DNA from: Magnetococcales bacterium
Lineage (GTDB): Bacteria > Pseudomonadota > Magnetococcia > Magnetococcales > UBA8363
NCBI GenBank assembly: GCA_015660855.1
Contig: JACSDG010000001.1
Span: 1 to 64,000, forward strand
Direction: 5' to 3'
DNA length: 64,000 bases
Shown: one piece after another, positions 46,255 through 54,883 of the stretch
Layout of the letters: the number at the start of each line of letters is the position of its first letter
Position numbering within the stretch: the stretch's first letter is position 1
Program-made: the position numbers and the translations under genes
Notes under the pieces: generated by a model
Told to the model about the DNA's origin: nothing
The model's input: the letters and a program-made list of their open reading frames with translations, nothing else
Databases searched by the model: none

Positions 46255-47408
46255 GCCTCAACTCCGATGAAAAGAACATCCGTTTCCTTGGTGAAAGCCG
46301 CGTTGGCTGGCGTGATCGTTTTTCCCGGTTTCCCACCAGCCTGCTGGTCTTGCTGACGATCCTGTCCCTGGGTGGTTTTGTGGTTCTTTATTCGGCCGTT
46401 GGCGGGGGGGAAAACCTGGACTATGTCTGGCGCCAGGGGGCACGCTTTGGTGTCGGACTGGTCTTGATGCTGGTCATCGCCATGTCGGGCAGTGAGAAGG
46501 TTTATCGCCGCTACGCCTACCTCTTTTATGGCATCTCCCTGGCCTTGCTCATTGTTGTTTTCCTGACCGGCACCATCGGTATGGGAGCACGTCGCTGGCT
46601 GGTCATTGGTTTTCTCAACCTGCAACCTTCGGAGCTGATGAAAGTGACACTGGTCCTGGCACTGGCCCGATATTTTCATGACCGTTCCATTTCCATGCGC
46701 CTGGGGGTTGCCGATTTGATCATTCCCCTCCTGATGATTCTTCTGCCGACGGCACTTATCGTCAAACAGCCCGATTTAGGCACCTCCATCCTTTTGTCGG
46801 GGGTGGGCATGGCGGTCATCGTCGCCGCCGGGCTGGAATGGAAAATTTTCATTGCCGTCATCTGCCTTGTCGGTGCTTCCCTGCCCCTGGGTTGGAATCT
46901 GATGCACGATTATCAACGCCGGCGCATCCTCACCCTGTTTTCCCCGGAAAAGGATCCCCTGGGGGCGGGTTATCACATCATCCAGTCCAAAATCGCCGTC
47001 GGTTCCGGCGGCATCTTTGGCAAAGGATTCATGGCGGGGAGTCAGAGTCAACTCAACTTTTTACCGGAACGACACACCGACTTCATCTTTTCGGTCCTCG
47101 CTGAAGAATGGGGCTTCGTAGGGGGGCTGCTTCTGCTCTCCCTGTATTGTATGATCGTCTTGCGTGCCCTGATCATCGCCTCCATGGCTTCCGACCGCTT
47201 CGGACTTTTAACCGTTGTCGGGTTGACGGCCTTGTTTTCCTTTCAGGTACTGGTCAATATGGGAATGGTCATCGGCCTGCTTCCCGTGGTCGGTATTCCG
47301 TTGCCCATGATCAGTTATGGCGGGAGTTCCATGTTGACGTTGATGATCGCCATGGGTTTGATGATCCACGTCAGCATCCACTCCAAACAACACGGTCGCA
47401 CCATTTAG
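46251..47408 (+). CDS. rodA: SEDS glycosyltransferase RodA
   Basis: The 385-residue peptidoglycan polymerase has about ten membrane segments. Typical motifs are ARRWLVIGFLNLQPSELMKV, VKQPDLGTSILL, the long outer loop with ERHTDFIFSVLAEEWGF, and MISYGGSSMLTLMIAMG. ATG 46251 overlaps the mrdA stop (ATGA), marking translational coupling of the PBP2-RodA pair. Confidence 0.95.
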   Translation: MSLNSDEKNIRFLGESRVGWRDRFSRFPTSLLVLLTILSLGGFVVLYSAVGGGENLDYVWRQGARFGVGLVLMLVIAMSGSEKVYRRYAYLFYGISLALLIVVFLTGTIGMGARRWLVIGFLNLQPSELMKVTLVLALARYFHDRSISMRLGVADLIIPLLMILLPTALIVKQPDLGTSILLSGVGMAVIVAAGLEWKIFIAVICLVGASLPLGWNLMHDYQRRRILTLFSPEKDPLGAGYHIIQSKIAVGSGGIFGKGFMAGSQSQLNFLPERHTDFIFSVLAEEWGFVGGLLLLSLYCMIVLRALIIASMASDRFGLLTVVGLTALFSFQVLVNMGMVIGLLPVVGIPLPMISYGGSSMLTLMIAMGLMIHVSIHSKQHGRTI

Positions 47409-47432
47409 TGCCGACAGCAAAGGAGTTGCTCA

Positions 47433-48377
47433 ATGAAACTCTCCGAAATAGCGCAAACCCTGAATCTGGAACTCCTGGGGGCCGATGTTGAAATACACAA
47501 GGTTGTACCAGTGGAACAGGCCGCCGCCGGAGATCTGTCCTTTGTCATCGATACCCAATGGCTGGAAAAAGCCCCGCTCCATTCCGTCCTGATTGTGCCC
47601 GAAAACCTAGCATCTCTTATTCAGGGCCGATCTGGCCTCAAAAGCAACCATCCCCACCTGGACGCGGCACGCGCCGCCATCCTCCTGGGGATGACCCCTT
47701 TTGCCGCAGAACCTGGCATTCACCCTCAAGCCATCGTTCATCCCGGTGCCCGACTGGGGGTCGGAGTCTCTGTGGGGCCTGGGGCGATGATTAGTGATCG
47801 AGTCACCATCGGACAGAACAGTGCCATCCACGCAGGAGCCGTCATCCTCCCTGGAACGGTGATCGGGGAACGTTGCGTCATCCAGGCCAATGCCGTCGTC
47901 GGTGCCGATGGTTATGGTTATGAATTGGTCCAGGGCCGTCACGTCAAAATTCCCCATTTTGGGGGGGTTACCATTGGCAACGATGTGGAAATCGGGGCCT
48001 GCACCACCATCGACCGTGCCCGATTCGGTGCCACCACCATTGGCGACGGTACCAAAATCGACAACCAGGTTCAGATTGCTCACAATTGCCAAATTGGCAA
48101 AGGGTGTCTCATCGTCGGTCAGGTGGGACTGTCGGGATCGTGTCAAATCAAGGATTATGTCGTTATCGCCGGTCAGGCGGGGGTTATCCCCCATGTGACC
48201 ATTGGCGAAAGGGCACGCATCGCCGCCGGTACCGGTGTCGCGGAGGATGTCCCCGCCGGGGCCACATGGTCGGGATGGTGGGGGCAAAACCACCGTGACA
48301 CCAAAATTCAGGTTGTCATGATGCGGAAACTTCCGGAAATCATGAAAAAAATGCGCTCTTTCATGGAAAAAACCTGA
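47433..48377 (+). CDS. lpxD: UDP-3-O-acylglucosamine N-acyltransferase
   Basis: The 314-residue enzyme carries out the third step of lipid A synthesis. The N-terminal uridine-binding domain (1-100) is followed by the left-handed beta helix of hexapeptide repeats (about 105-270), with catalytic histidine in QVQIAHNCQIG and the family stretch GADGYGYELVQGRHVKIPHFG. A C-terminal helix follows (KLPEIMKKMRSF). The protein is slightly short of the usual 340 residues. It is placed away from the lpxA-fabZ cluster; a second lpxD may exist elsewhere. Confidence 0.92.
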   Translation: MKLSEIAQTLNLELLGADVEIHKVVPVEQAAAGDLSFVIDTQWLEKAPLHSVLIVPENLASLIQGRSGLKSNHPHLDAARAAILLGMTPFAAEPGIHPQAIVHPGARLGVGVSVGPGAMISDRVTIGQNSAIHAGAVILPGTVIGERCVIQANAVVGADGYGYELVQGRHVKIPHFGGVTIGNDVEIGACTTIDRARFGATTIGDGTKIDNQVQIAHNCQIGKGCLIVGQVGLSGSCQIKDYVVIAGQAGVIPHVTIGERARIAAGTGVAEDVPAGATWSGWWGQNHRDTKIQVVMMRKLPEIMKKMRSFMEKT

Positions 48378-48387
48378 CGCAGACACC

Positions 48388-49032
48388 ATGTCGCCCCTTC
48401 ACCCGATTTTTCTCAACATACTGGGGCGAACCCCTGAATCGGGGAAGGTCAAGACCAGGCTGATTCCCTTGCTGGGGGCCGAGGGGGCTACCAAGGCCCA
48501 TGAATCTCTTCTGACCCATGTGGTTCACACCGGCCTGACCTGGTGTCTTGGTGCTGGCAACCGCAATATATTGCTATGGTGTACTCCTGACACCCGGCAT
48601 CCTTTCTTTGACGGTCTCCTCCCCCACAATCAACGCCGCCTGCAACCGGACGGAGATTTGGGGGTGCGGCTGAACCATATCGCCGTCAGCCAACTTGTCA
48701 ACAACCAGCACGTCATCCTTTTGGGTGGGGATGCCGCTTCGATAACGGTAAAAATTCTCGATCAAACACAGGCCGCCCTCCGTCACCACGATGCAATCAT
48801 GGCTCCCACGGAAGACGGCGGTTATGCCTTGCTTGCCCTGTCCCGTTATCATGCCGGACTATTTCAAAAAATCTCCTGGGGAACGGCGTCTGTGGCAGAG
48901 GAAACCAGAAAATTTTTTTCCGCCATGGGTTGGCAATGGAAAGAACTCCCCATGCAGTGGGACGTTGACCGCCCGCAAGATTGGCAACGCTTTGAAAAAC
49001 TGCGACTAAAGCATCCCAGTCGTAGACTGTGA
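48388..49032 (+). CDS. DUF2064/TIGR04282-type glycosyltransferase
   Basis: The 214-residue protein has the nucleotidyl/glycosyl-transferase start ILGRTPESGKVKTRLIPLLG, an LLGGDAASIT motif (the usual GTDCPDL is changed) and the APTEDGGYALLAL segment. The family is annotated as an arsenosugar-type transferase, but most members have unknown substrates. It starts 10 bp after lpxD. Confidence 0.8.
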   Translation: MSPLHPIFLNILGRTPESGKVKTRLIPLLGAEGATKAHESLLTHVVHTGLTWCLGAGNRNILLWCTPDTRHPFFDGLLPHNQRRLQPDGDLGVRLNHIAVSQLVNNQHVILLGGDAASITVKILDQTQAALRHHDAIMAPTEDGGYALLALSRYHAGLFQKISWGTASVAEETRKFFSAMGWQWKELPMQWDVDRPQDWQRFEKLRLKHPSRRL

Positions 49033-49069
49033 ACAGGACTCCCCACTTGCAAGCCTGGAGGTAAACACG

Positions 49070-49309
49070 ATGACCCAATTTTCCCCCACCATTCGCGTAT
49101 GGGATCTGCCCACCCGCATTTTCCACTGGAATGAAGCCCTTTTTTTCATGATGGCCACCTTGGTCGGAATTCACTTGGCTGGCGTTGTTGTTGAATCCGT
49201 GCTCCACCGGGAAAATTTGGTAGCCGTCATGTTTCACGGTCGCAAAAGAGTTGAAAATTCCAAGGTTGTTCCAGACTCGGTTCCCGCACGCCCCCCGATT
49301 TCCCCCTGA
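49070..49309 (+). pseudogene. Internally deleted cytochrome b561
   Basis: The 79-residue frame joins the N-terminal signature of the family (IRVWDLPTRIFHW, residues 8-20) directly to the C-terminal signature (GIHLAGVVVESVLHRENLVAVMF, then GRKR). The middle about 100 residues, with most membrane helices and heme ligands, are missing. The reading frame is intact and a ribosome-binding site (GGAGG) precedes it, so the deletion may be recent. It cannot carry electrons in this form. Confidence 0.8.
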
Positions 49310-49340
49310 TGCTTCTTCTGGAATCGCAGATTACAATCGG

Positions 49341-50327
49341 TCAAACCGATACTGACGGCCCGCCACGATGGACCCAACGATGGATGCGATTGATGATGCG
49401 TTTTTGCTCCTGATCGTTCAGACTCGCATACAGAGGCAAGGCCAACCCGTGACGCGCAAAACGCCGTTGCCAGGTCATGTGTTCAACCTCTGGAGACGAA
49501 AAATACCCCGTCGACTCTGCCAGGATTCCCCCCTTGCGCAAAAAATGACACAACCCATCCCGCTGGGATTCCTCATCAAACCACAGGTAAAACCCATGCC
49601 ACCATCGCGGTGTAACCGAAGGCATGCCGAACATCCCCCCCGTTCGTATGGCGAGATACCTGGAAGCCAGTGATGAACGCCGCGCCAACAGAGGCTCCAT
49701 TTGTCTAAATTGCGACATCCCCAAAGCCGCCATCAATGCCGAAGGTGGATGACGTCGTGCCTGAAGCTGGGCAGCCATTGAAGCATCGCGGCACAGAATC
49801 AATGCCGCATTTCCTCCTTGAATCATGGCGTTGCCATCCAAAACCATCAATTGCACCGCACCATACCCCGTTCCCGGCAGTGGTGCCGGCATGGAGGACA
49901 GATCTTCCAACACTGTCCCCGGCCCGTCAGGGGCTGAAACCGGAATTCCCTGGAAATGATCGACAAACACTCCCGAGAAACCGCCATCTCTGGAAATGGA
50001 AAGGGGATAGGTTGGCTCTACATCATGGAAAACCACCCGAATCCATGCAGCGGCAAAGCCCTCGCGCCAGGCAGGATGCATCCCGGACCCTGCTGCGATG
50101 CGCGCACCGTCCCGCCAGCCGAGGACATCCTTGAGGGCCAGGATTGCATCCACAGGATCGTCAAAAAGGATGGCCCTGCGGTTCCACAATTCAGACCAGG
50201 CCAATTGCCACTGCGACACCAATTCGTCGTTCCTGAATGGCGATAAGGACAGTTGACCTGCTACCGCATCCAGGTCCAGCCGGGTCAGGTCAGGCCGCAT
50301 CAGGGGTATGGTTGTTTTTTTGCGCAT
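49341..50327 (-). CDS. DegT/DnrJ/EryC1-like protein lacking catalytic lysine
   Basis: The 328-residue protein follows the DegT sugar-aminotransferase layout: an N-terminal helix and AILFDDPVDAILALKDVLGW (in place of SGT-AL), a VFHDVEPTYPLSI strand, VLEDLSSM (the PLP-pyridine aspartate region) and a late RHPPSALMAALGMSQFRQME helix. The lysine that should form the PLP imine is absent: the region reads LDGNAMIQGGNAALIL, with no lysine. It may be a non-enzymatic homologue or a decaying gene. ATG 50327 has an AGGGA site upstream. Confidence 0.68.
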   Translation of the reverse strand: MRKKTTIPLMRPDLTRLDLDAVAGQLSLSPFRNDELVSQWQLAWSELWNRRAILFDDPVDAILALKDVLGWRDGARIAAGSGMHPAWREGFAAAWIRVVFHDVEPTYPLSISRDGGFSGVFVDHFQGIPVSAPDGPGTVLEDLSSMPAPLPGTGYGAVQLMVLDGNAMIQGGNAALILCRDASMAAQLQARRHPPSALMAALGMSQFRQMEPLLARRSSLASRYLAIRTGGMFGMPSVTPRWWHGFYLWFDEESQRDGLCHFLRKGGILAESTGYFSSPEVEHMTWQRRFARHGLALPLYASLNDQEQKRIINRIHRWVHRGGPSVSV

Positions 50328-50472
50328 CGATTGCGTCCCTGCGGGCTTGTCAGCCCATCTGTTTTCCTCTGTCTGCTGGAACCATTTTTCCTCTCCTGGC
50401 AAGGGTAAAAATCCGACTTTTTATGGAAAATGGTGATGACAACCGGTCGATGGCGAGAGTATAATCAGATCC

Positions 50473-51291
50473 GTGGTGGGGGAAACCATTCAAGCCATGG
50501 TCTCCATCTGCCGAACATGTAGTCAAGGGCACCCAAAATCGGATTATCAAATGTTTTCCACGCTCACTCCAAGGCTTCTCAACAACAGGGAAATCAGATC
50601 CTGGATCGCGGCTGTGCATGCCGCCTCTTCCCGGGTTTTCGCCTTGGTCCACCATGCGGCCATCTTCAATCCGCACATGTTTCACCACTGGGATCTCAGA
50701 GCCAGGTTTCTGGCACTGTTTTCCGTCCCCTCGCTGGCGTTGTCCCGGTCTGTGCATCTGCACCATGCCGACTTTGAAAAAATCCGGAGTTGGCTGGAGA
50801 GTTTCCCCCATATGTGGGCGCACATCAACCCCCTTGCCCACCTTGACGACAGGTTTGTACCCCATCCCGGAGAGGTTGCGGGGAAGGTGGCGGATGTTTC
50901 CCTCGCTTTGTGGTACGCAACGTTGCGGCATGTCGCCATTTTTCTGGGTAGCGACGAGCGGTTGGAAATCATCGTCAAAACCGACAACCATCCCAAGCTT
51001 ACCATTCATCCGGAAAAAGGAAAGCGTGTCATTGTTTTCGGAAACGGCTGTGACAGCCCGAGTCGGAAAAAAGAATATGTGCACATCCCTGATGATGAGT
51101 TGTTTCACGAGCATCTCGTCATTGGCTACAGCCGTTTTCACGGGTGGCAAATCCGAAAAATGGAGGGCGAGTTTGGTTGTGGTTCCCAATATTCGACCGA
51201 CAGCCTCAACGATTCCATTCCGTTGAGCGATTGCGCCATCATGCGCATCGGCCACACATCCATCCTTATCAATGTCGAAAACAAAACCTGA
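50473..51291 (+). CDS. Unknown protein, possible FHA-like C-terminus
   Basis: The product is 272 residues and I do not recognise the family. Residues about 40-150 are helical. The C-terminal about 100 residues show a pattern like FHA: VIVFGNGCDSP, then DDELFHEHLVI (compare S/T-R-x-H), then a final IPLSDCAIMRIGHTSILI (compare the GD-x-I-x-IG strand). Start may be GTG 50473 or ATG 50500. Opposite-strand frames here look like shadows. It sits beside the DegT-like and TPR genes. Confidence 0.5.
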   Translation: MVGETIQAMVSICRTCSQGHPKSDYQMFSTLTPRLLNNREIRSWIAAVHAASSRVFALVHHAAIFNPHMFHHWDLRARFLALFSVPSLALSRSVHLHHADFEKIRSWLESFPHMWAHINPLAHLDDRFVPHPGEVAGKVADVSLALWYATLRHVAIFLGSDERLEIIVKTDNHPKLTIHPEKGKRVIVFGNGCDSPSRKKEYVHIPDDELFHEHLVIGYSRFHGWQIRKMEGEFGCGSQYSTDSLNDSIPLSDCAIMRIGHTSILINVENKT

Positions 51292-51295
51292 CCCA

Positions 51296-51342
51296 GGGCC
51301 GCCGGGGGGATGATCCCCACTTTAACTCCCGCAATAGTTTTT
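51296..51342 (-). repeat. Fragment of the modular repeat
   Basis: This 47-bp piece keeps the end of the left palindrome (CCGGGGGGATGATCCCC) followed by CCCGCAATAG, as in copy B. The stop codon of the TPR gene lies inside it (51322-51324), so the last few residues of that protein are coded by repeat sequence. Confidence 0.6.
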
Positions 51343-52038
51343 GCCAGACTTTGTTTTTCCAATATGTGGGCAAATGGACCGCAGGTTGGATTCCTCGGCG
51401 TTGTTTTTGGCAAAGATCACAATTTCTTCCCCCCTGTTTGCGGCAAAAACAAGTTCCATATTGCCACGAAGCAAAGATTTTAAATCTTTTGGAGCTTTGT
51501 TCCACAGGGAGAGACTCATTTTGGCCACGGCCATTTGAATGGATCTTTCCTCTGGGCCTGTGGTGATGGCGTTGGCCATGGCGCGATAAAGTTCATCATC
51601 CCTTTGGTCAAGACGGTATTTGGCCAAAGCCAGATTGACCCACCCGTAGGGCCAGGTTGGTCGAAGTGAGACGGCTTGCCTGAGATGAATCAGGGCCTGT
51701 TGCCGTTTTTCTTTTATTGCTCCATCCCGACCATCCCCGCCCTGCAATCGCCATTGCAGCAGTCGAGCTATGGTTTCATGGTGATCGGGATTATTGGCAT
51801 CCAGACGCATGGCCGTCTGCATCCGATTCCAGGCCAGCTCCCATGTCGTCTGATTTGGGAGCAATGCCCTGCTCTTCCACTGTTCCAACCGCATCTTCGC
51901 CGCCAGGGCATTCAAATCCGCCACCCCTTGGTTGACGGCCACATGGGACAACTGCAGCAAAAGTACCAAAGCACTAATGGCCAGAAGGACGCGAAACAGG
52001 AAGGAAAACACGACTTGGAAGGTAAAGGTGATACTCAT
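51322..52038 (-). CDS. TPR membrane protein, VpsP/EpsP-like
   Basis: The 238-residue protein has one N-terminal membrane helix (about 8-30, VVFSFLFRVLLAISALVLLL) and two or three TPR-like repeats (about 80-190, with RQAVSLRPTWPYGWVNLALAKY). It resembles the VpsP family of exopolysaccharide cluster proteins. The C-terminus runs into a repeat fragment and may be altered. No other polysaccharide gene is next to it. Confidence 0.65.
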   Translation of the reverse strand: MSITFTFQVVFSFLFRVLLAISALVLLLQLSHVAVNQGVADLNALAAKMRLEQWKSRALLPNQTTWELAWNRMQTAMRLDANNPDHHETIARLLQWRLQGGDGRDGAIKEKRQQALIHLRQAVSLRPTWPYGWVNLALAKYRLDQRDDELYRAMANAITTGPEERSIQMAVAKMSLSLWNKAPKDLKSLLRGNMELVFAANRGEEIVIFAKNNAEESNLRSICPHIGKTKSGKNYCGS

Positions 52039-52379
52039 TCAGCCCCACAAGATTTTCGGTGAATAATTAATCATTCCGTCTTCGCTTCCTTGGTATATAA
52101 TCAATCGGGTTCAAACAGTTTTTATATCTTATTTTTTTCTGTTGATCTGATGCTGTTTTAACGGAATATAAGGTCATGTACTTGTAATGCAATTCTTGCA
52201 GGTAACGACACGGATCGCCGCTTTTGGCAACGGCGGTTGATTATTCGCAAAGTGAATGTGTGTAATACGTGCGAACGCTTGTTTAACACATGGGAATGCC
52301 AAGCTTCAAGGTATATTTTCAGGCTGGATTTGGTTTAATTTTATCCAGGAAGCAGAAACAGTTTGTGCCAGTTTTTGAA
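52039..52379. other. Intergenic region
   Basis: An AT-rich 340-bp stretch with no gene that I can support. It holds the left copy (52219-52239) of a 21-bp direct repeat whose partner is at 53550-53570. Confidence 0.5.
52219..52239 (+). repeat. Left direct repeat flanking accessory module
   Basis: CGCTT-TT-GGCAACGGCGGTTG, 19 of 21 bases identical to 53550-53570. The two copies bracket a 1.3-kb piece with a transposase remnant and a VapBC-like pair. Confidence 0.7.
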
Positions 52380-52545
52380 ATGGTGCGACTTGAGGCGTTT
52401 TTGTACGGGGCCATCGGATATATTGCCCCTGTGGACAAAGTGGAAGGATGCGCTCAACTCATTTTTGATGAACGTAAACGTAAACTGACTGAGGTTCAGA
52501 AATGCCGGAAGGCAAAGGGATCAAGTCAACTGAGCGAGGGAGACA
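52380..52545 (+). pseudogene. C-terminal fragment of integrase-core transposase
   Basis: The stretch AIGYIAPVDKVEGCAQLIFDERKRKL with a basic tail resembles the end of the DDE integrase core of IS3/IS481-type transposases (the H-AIGY-TP-D segment and the following E-R-RKL helix). The catalytic DDE residues and N-terminal half are absent. This is a decayed insertion sequence. Confidence 0.55.
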
Positions 52546-52858
52546 ATCAGTCCAACAATATGAAACCTATTGACATTTCGATCAATACGGAGGAAGGTTT
52601 CGCTACCGGGTAAAACGGAGGCGGGCATTTGCTGGCGAGCAAACCGTCATAGAGATAATCCTGGTTGGACTCACCGAGCCAATGGTTAGGGCGAGGGGTG
52701 AAAGTCTTCTTGTCCTTCCCCCGTTGGAGGGTAGACCCACCATGCCTGAAAAGACGCAGCCTTCGTTACATTAATGCGTTAAAAAAAGACAGATAAAGTG
52801 GCTTATCCGCGATGGCCTTTTGTCGGATTTCCGCTGAACCAGCACAGGAGATACCCCC
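52546..52858. other. Intergenic region, no gene seen
   Basis: 313 bp between the transposase tail and the antitoxin gene. A GC-rich patch at about 52690-52740 (GGGCGAGGGGTGAAAGTC) looked like structured RNA, but I could not place it in a family. Confidence 0.4.
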
Positions 52859-53092
52859 ATGGCTATAGCCGAGAAAATTTACGAACGCGCCCGGCAATTA
52901 CCCGCAGAGAAGGCAGTGGAAGTGTTGGATTTCATCGGTTATCTGGAAATGAAACTGGGACAGCAACAACAAGACGACGACCGGGAACGCCCTATGACAA
53001 CAAAGGAATTTCTTGATCGTTTTGCTGGAGCAATCCCAGACTTTCCGAACATTGAGGACGAAGGATCACTCCAGGAACGGGATCCGTTGTGA
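52859..53092 (+). CDS. DUF2281-type antitoxin (VapB-like)
   Basis: The 77-residue protein begins MAIAEKIYERARQLPAEKAVEVLDFIGYLE, characteristic of DUF2281 antitoxins paired with PIN toxins. The C-terminal acidic, proline-containing tail is the expected toxin-binding part. ATG of the toxin overlaps its stop (TGATG). A good GGAGA ribosome-binding site precedes it. Confidence 0.82.
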   Translation: MAIAEKIYERARQLPAEKAVEVLDFIGYLEMKLGQQQQDDDRERPMTTKEFLDRFAGAIPDFPNIEDEGSLQERDPL

Positions 53093-53529
53093 TGGTTGAC
53101 TATCTCCTTGACACCAACGTTTGCATCGGCTTGCTGAAGCGGCACTCCACGATTCTGGCCCACATCCAAACAGTTGGATGGGAGCGATTGAGTCTTTGTG
53201 CGCCCGTGAAAGCGGAATTGTGGTACGGCGCATTCAAGAGCGACAGACCGCAGGCAAACTTGGCTGTTCTGCGAGACCTTTTCATCACCATGCCCAGTCT
53301 GCCATTCGACGATCATGCAGCGCGACACTATGGGGAAATCCGTGCCATCCTTGCACGTTTAGGAACGCCCATTGGTCCCAATGATCTGCTGATTGCCGCC
53401 GTAGTCTTGGCGTATAGAATCACCCTGATTACCCACAACACACGCGAGTTTTCCCGGATCCCGGGATTGCAGATTGAGGATTGGCAGCAACAAATGCCTA
53501 TAGACGGCACAAACCAGAATCATAGGTAG
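53092..53529 (+). CDS. PIN-domain ribonuclease toxin (VapC-like)
   Basis: The 145-residue PIN protein begins MVDYLLDTNVCIGLL with the first catalytic aspartate. It has KAELWYGA (second acidic residue), GPNDLLIAAVVLA (third aspartate) and the final ITHNTREF. VapC toxins cleave tRNA or rRNA. It is translationally coupled to the upstream antitoxin. The pair lies inside the direct-repeat module. Confidence 0.9.
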   Translation: MVDYLLDTNVCIGLLKRHSTILAHIQTVGWERLSLCAPVKAELWYGAFKSDRPQANLAVLRDLFITMPSLPFDDHAARHYGEIRAILARLGTPIGPNDLLIAAVVLAYRITLITHNTREFSRIPGLQIEDWQQQMPIDGTNQNHR

Positions 53530-53549
53530 CCAGATTCATCAGAATTTAT

Positions 53550-53570
53550 CGCTTCAGGCAACGGCGGTTG
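53550..53570 (+). repeat. Right direct repeat flanking accessory module
   Basis: CGCTT-CA-GGCAACGGCGGTTG, partner of 52219-52239. It begins 20 bp after the toxin stop codon. Confidence 0.7.
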
Positions 53571-53633
53571 TTCAAGGGATGAAGAGGGGGGGCCGCAGGA
53601 TCGAAAAGGGCACCCTGCGGCCTGGAGATTGAA

Positions 53634-54023
53634 TCAAGCGACGTTGATCGTTACGGGATCGCATTCCCAGAGTCCGTGTTTGGTGCAGTAGGACATGGCG
53701 GTCAAGGTCAGTTTGCCGGTGGCGGGGACGATGTTGAAGGTGACTTCGGCGTTACCTTTGGCCCCGGCACCGCCCATCATGCCGCTGGTGAAATTGGCTT
53801 CGCCCAGGAGGGTGGTGGCGTTGTAGAGTTGGATGGATTTGATGAAATGGTCGGGGTCATCGGGATGGGCATAATCTTTGCCCATGCGAACGGTTACCTG
53901 GAATTTTTCTCCCCCTTTGGCGGATGTGGCGCAGTGGATGAAGGGGGAGTGCCGGTCGATGTAGTCTTTTTTGGCTTCCTTGTCCACGGTGGAAATATCG
54001 ACGTACCGATTGACGATAGGCAT
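53634..54023 (-). CDS. Superoxide reductase (neelaredoxin type)
   Basis: This 129-residue class II superoxide reductase lacks the N-terminal desulforedoxin iron domain. The active-site iron ligands are present: histidines in RHSPFIHC, HPDDPDHF (two) and the CTKHGLWE cysteine and histidine. It reduces superoxide to peroxide without making O2. It follows the peroxiredoxin gene by 36 bp on the same strand, so the peroxide made can be removed by its partner. Confidence 0.92.
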   Translation of the reverse strand: MPIVNRYVDISTVDKEAKKDYIDRHSPFIHCATSAKGGEKFQVTVRMGKDYAHPDDPDHFIKSIQLYNATTLLGEANFTSGMMGGAGAKGNAEVTFNIVPATGKLTLTAMSYCTKHGLWECDPVTINVA

Positions 54024-54059
54024 GGTGTGCTCCTGTTCAAGGTGAATTGGGGTGTTGGC

Positions 54060-54659
54060 TCAGAGTGATTTGGAATGGGTTGCGAGATATTGGGCTACTC
54101 CGTCGATGGACGCTTTCATGGCGGGTTTGTCCTTGTTCCAGCCGGCGGGGCAGACATCGCCGTGGATTTCGGTGAACTGAAGGGCATCCACCATGCGCAG
54201 CATTTCGTCGATGTTGCGCCCCAGAGGCAGGTCGTTGACCACCTGATGGCGCACGACGCCCGCTTTGTCGATGAGGAAGGAACCCCGCAAAGCGATACCT
54301 GGTCCGAAGTAAAGGTCGTAGTTTTTGGTGATGTCTTTGGAAATGTCGGCGACGAGAGGATACTGGACATTGCCGATGCCGCCGTTTTGGACCGGGGTGT
54401 TTTTCCAGGCCAGGTGGGTGAAGTGGGAGTCAATGGAGACGCCGATGACTTCAACGTTGCGGCTTTTGAACTCCTTGAGGCGGTGGTCGAAGGCAATGAT
54501 CTCGGAGGGGCAGACAAAGGTGAAATCGAGGGGATAAAAAAAGAGAACGACGTACTTGCCTTTAAAGCTGGACAGTGAAAAATCGTCTTTGAAGGTGTTG
54601 TCGGGCATGACGGCGGTGGCGGTAAAATCTGGGGCTGGCTTGGTTACAAGAACGCTCAT
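54060..54659 (-). CDS. 2-Cys peroxiredoxin (AhpC/TSA)
   Basis: The 199-residue typical 2-Cys peroxiredoxin has the peroxidatic cysteine at residue 50 (FVCPSE) and the resolving cysteine at residue 170 (DVCPAGW). It reduces peroxides using thioredoxin or a dedicated reductase, which is not seen here. ATG 54659 is chosen on family start MSVLVTKPAPDF. It is divergent from the XRE-cupin gene. Confidence 0.93.
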   Translation of the reverse strand: MSVLVTKPAPDFTATAVMPDNTFKDDFSLSSFKGKYVVLFFYPLDFTFVCPSEIIAFDHRLKEFKSRNVEVIGVSIDSHFTHLAWKNTPVQNGGIGNVQYPLVADISKDITKNYDLYFGPGIALRGSFLIDKAGVVRHQVVNDLPLGRNIDEMLRMVDALQFTEIHGDVCPAGWNKDKPAMKASIDGVAQYLATHSKSL

Positions 54660-54832
54660 GTTAGAAACCTCCATTGCGTTAGAATTTGGTTTAAAGATGA
54701 CAATGATAAATTCGCATCCTTGATTAAAACTGGGAGAAGGACGATTGAAAGAACCTCCTGTTGTGTTTCCCTGTGGGCATTAGACTGATTTTTTCCGTTG
54801 GCGTCAAGGGAAAAAAATGATATATCGTCAAA

Positions 54833-54852
54833 ATTGTTGACAAGACAACAAT
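54833..54852. promoter_or_regulatory. Operator-like inverted repeat
   Basis: ATTGTTG-ACAAGA-CAACAAT is a 7-bp perfect inverted repeat just upstream of the XRE-cupin start (54884) and in the divergent region with the peroxiredoxin gene. A TTGACA-like -35 overlaps it. It is a good candidate binding site for that regulator. Confidence 0.5.
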
Positions 54853-54883
54853 GGAAGGGGGCCACGGGTAAGGGAGAAGCGGA

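Noticed and set aside
50350-51255. 301-residue minus-strand open frame
   Set aside because: It is opposite the 272-residue plus-strand gene, is rich in residues expected of an antisense shadow, and has no domain or ribosome-binding site.
52620-52790. Patch resembling group II intron or other structured RNA (GGGCGAGGGGTGAAAGTC)
   Set aside because: No domain V hairpin, GTGYG start or reverse transcriptase is visible; similarity is only by eye.
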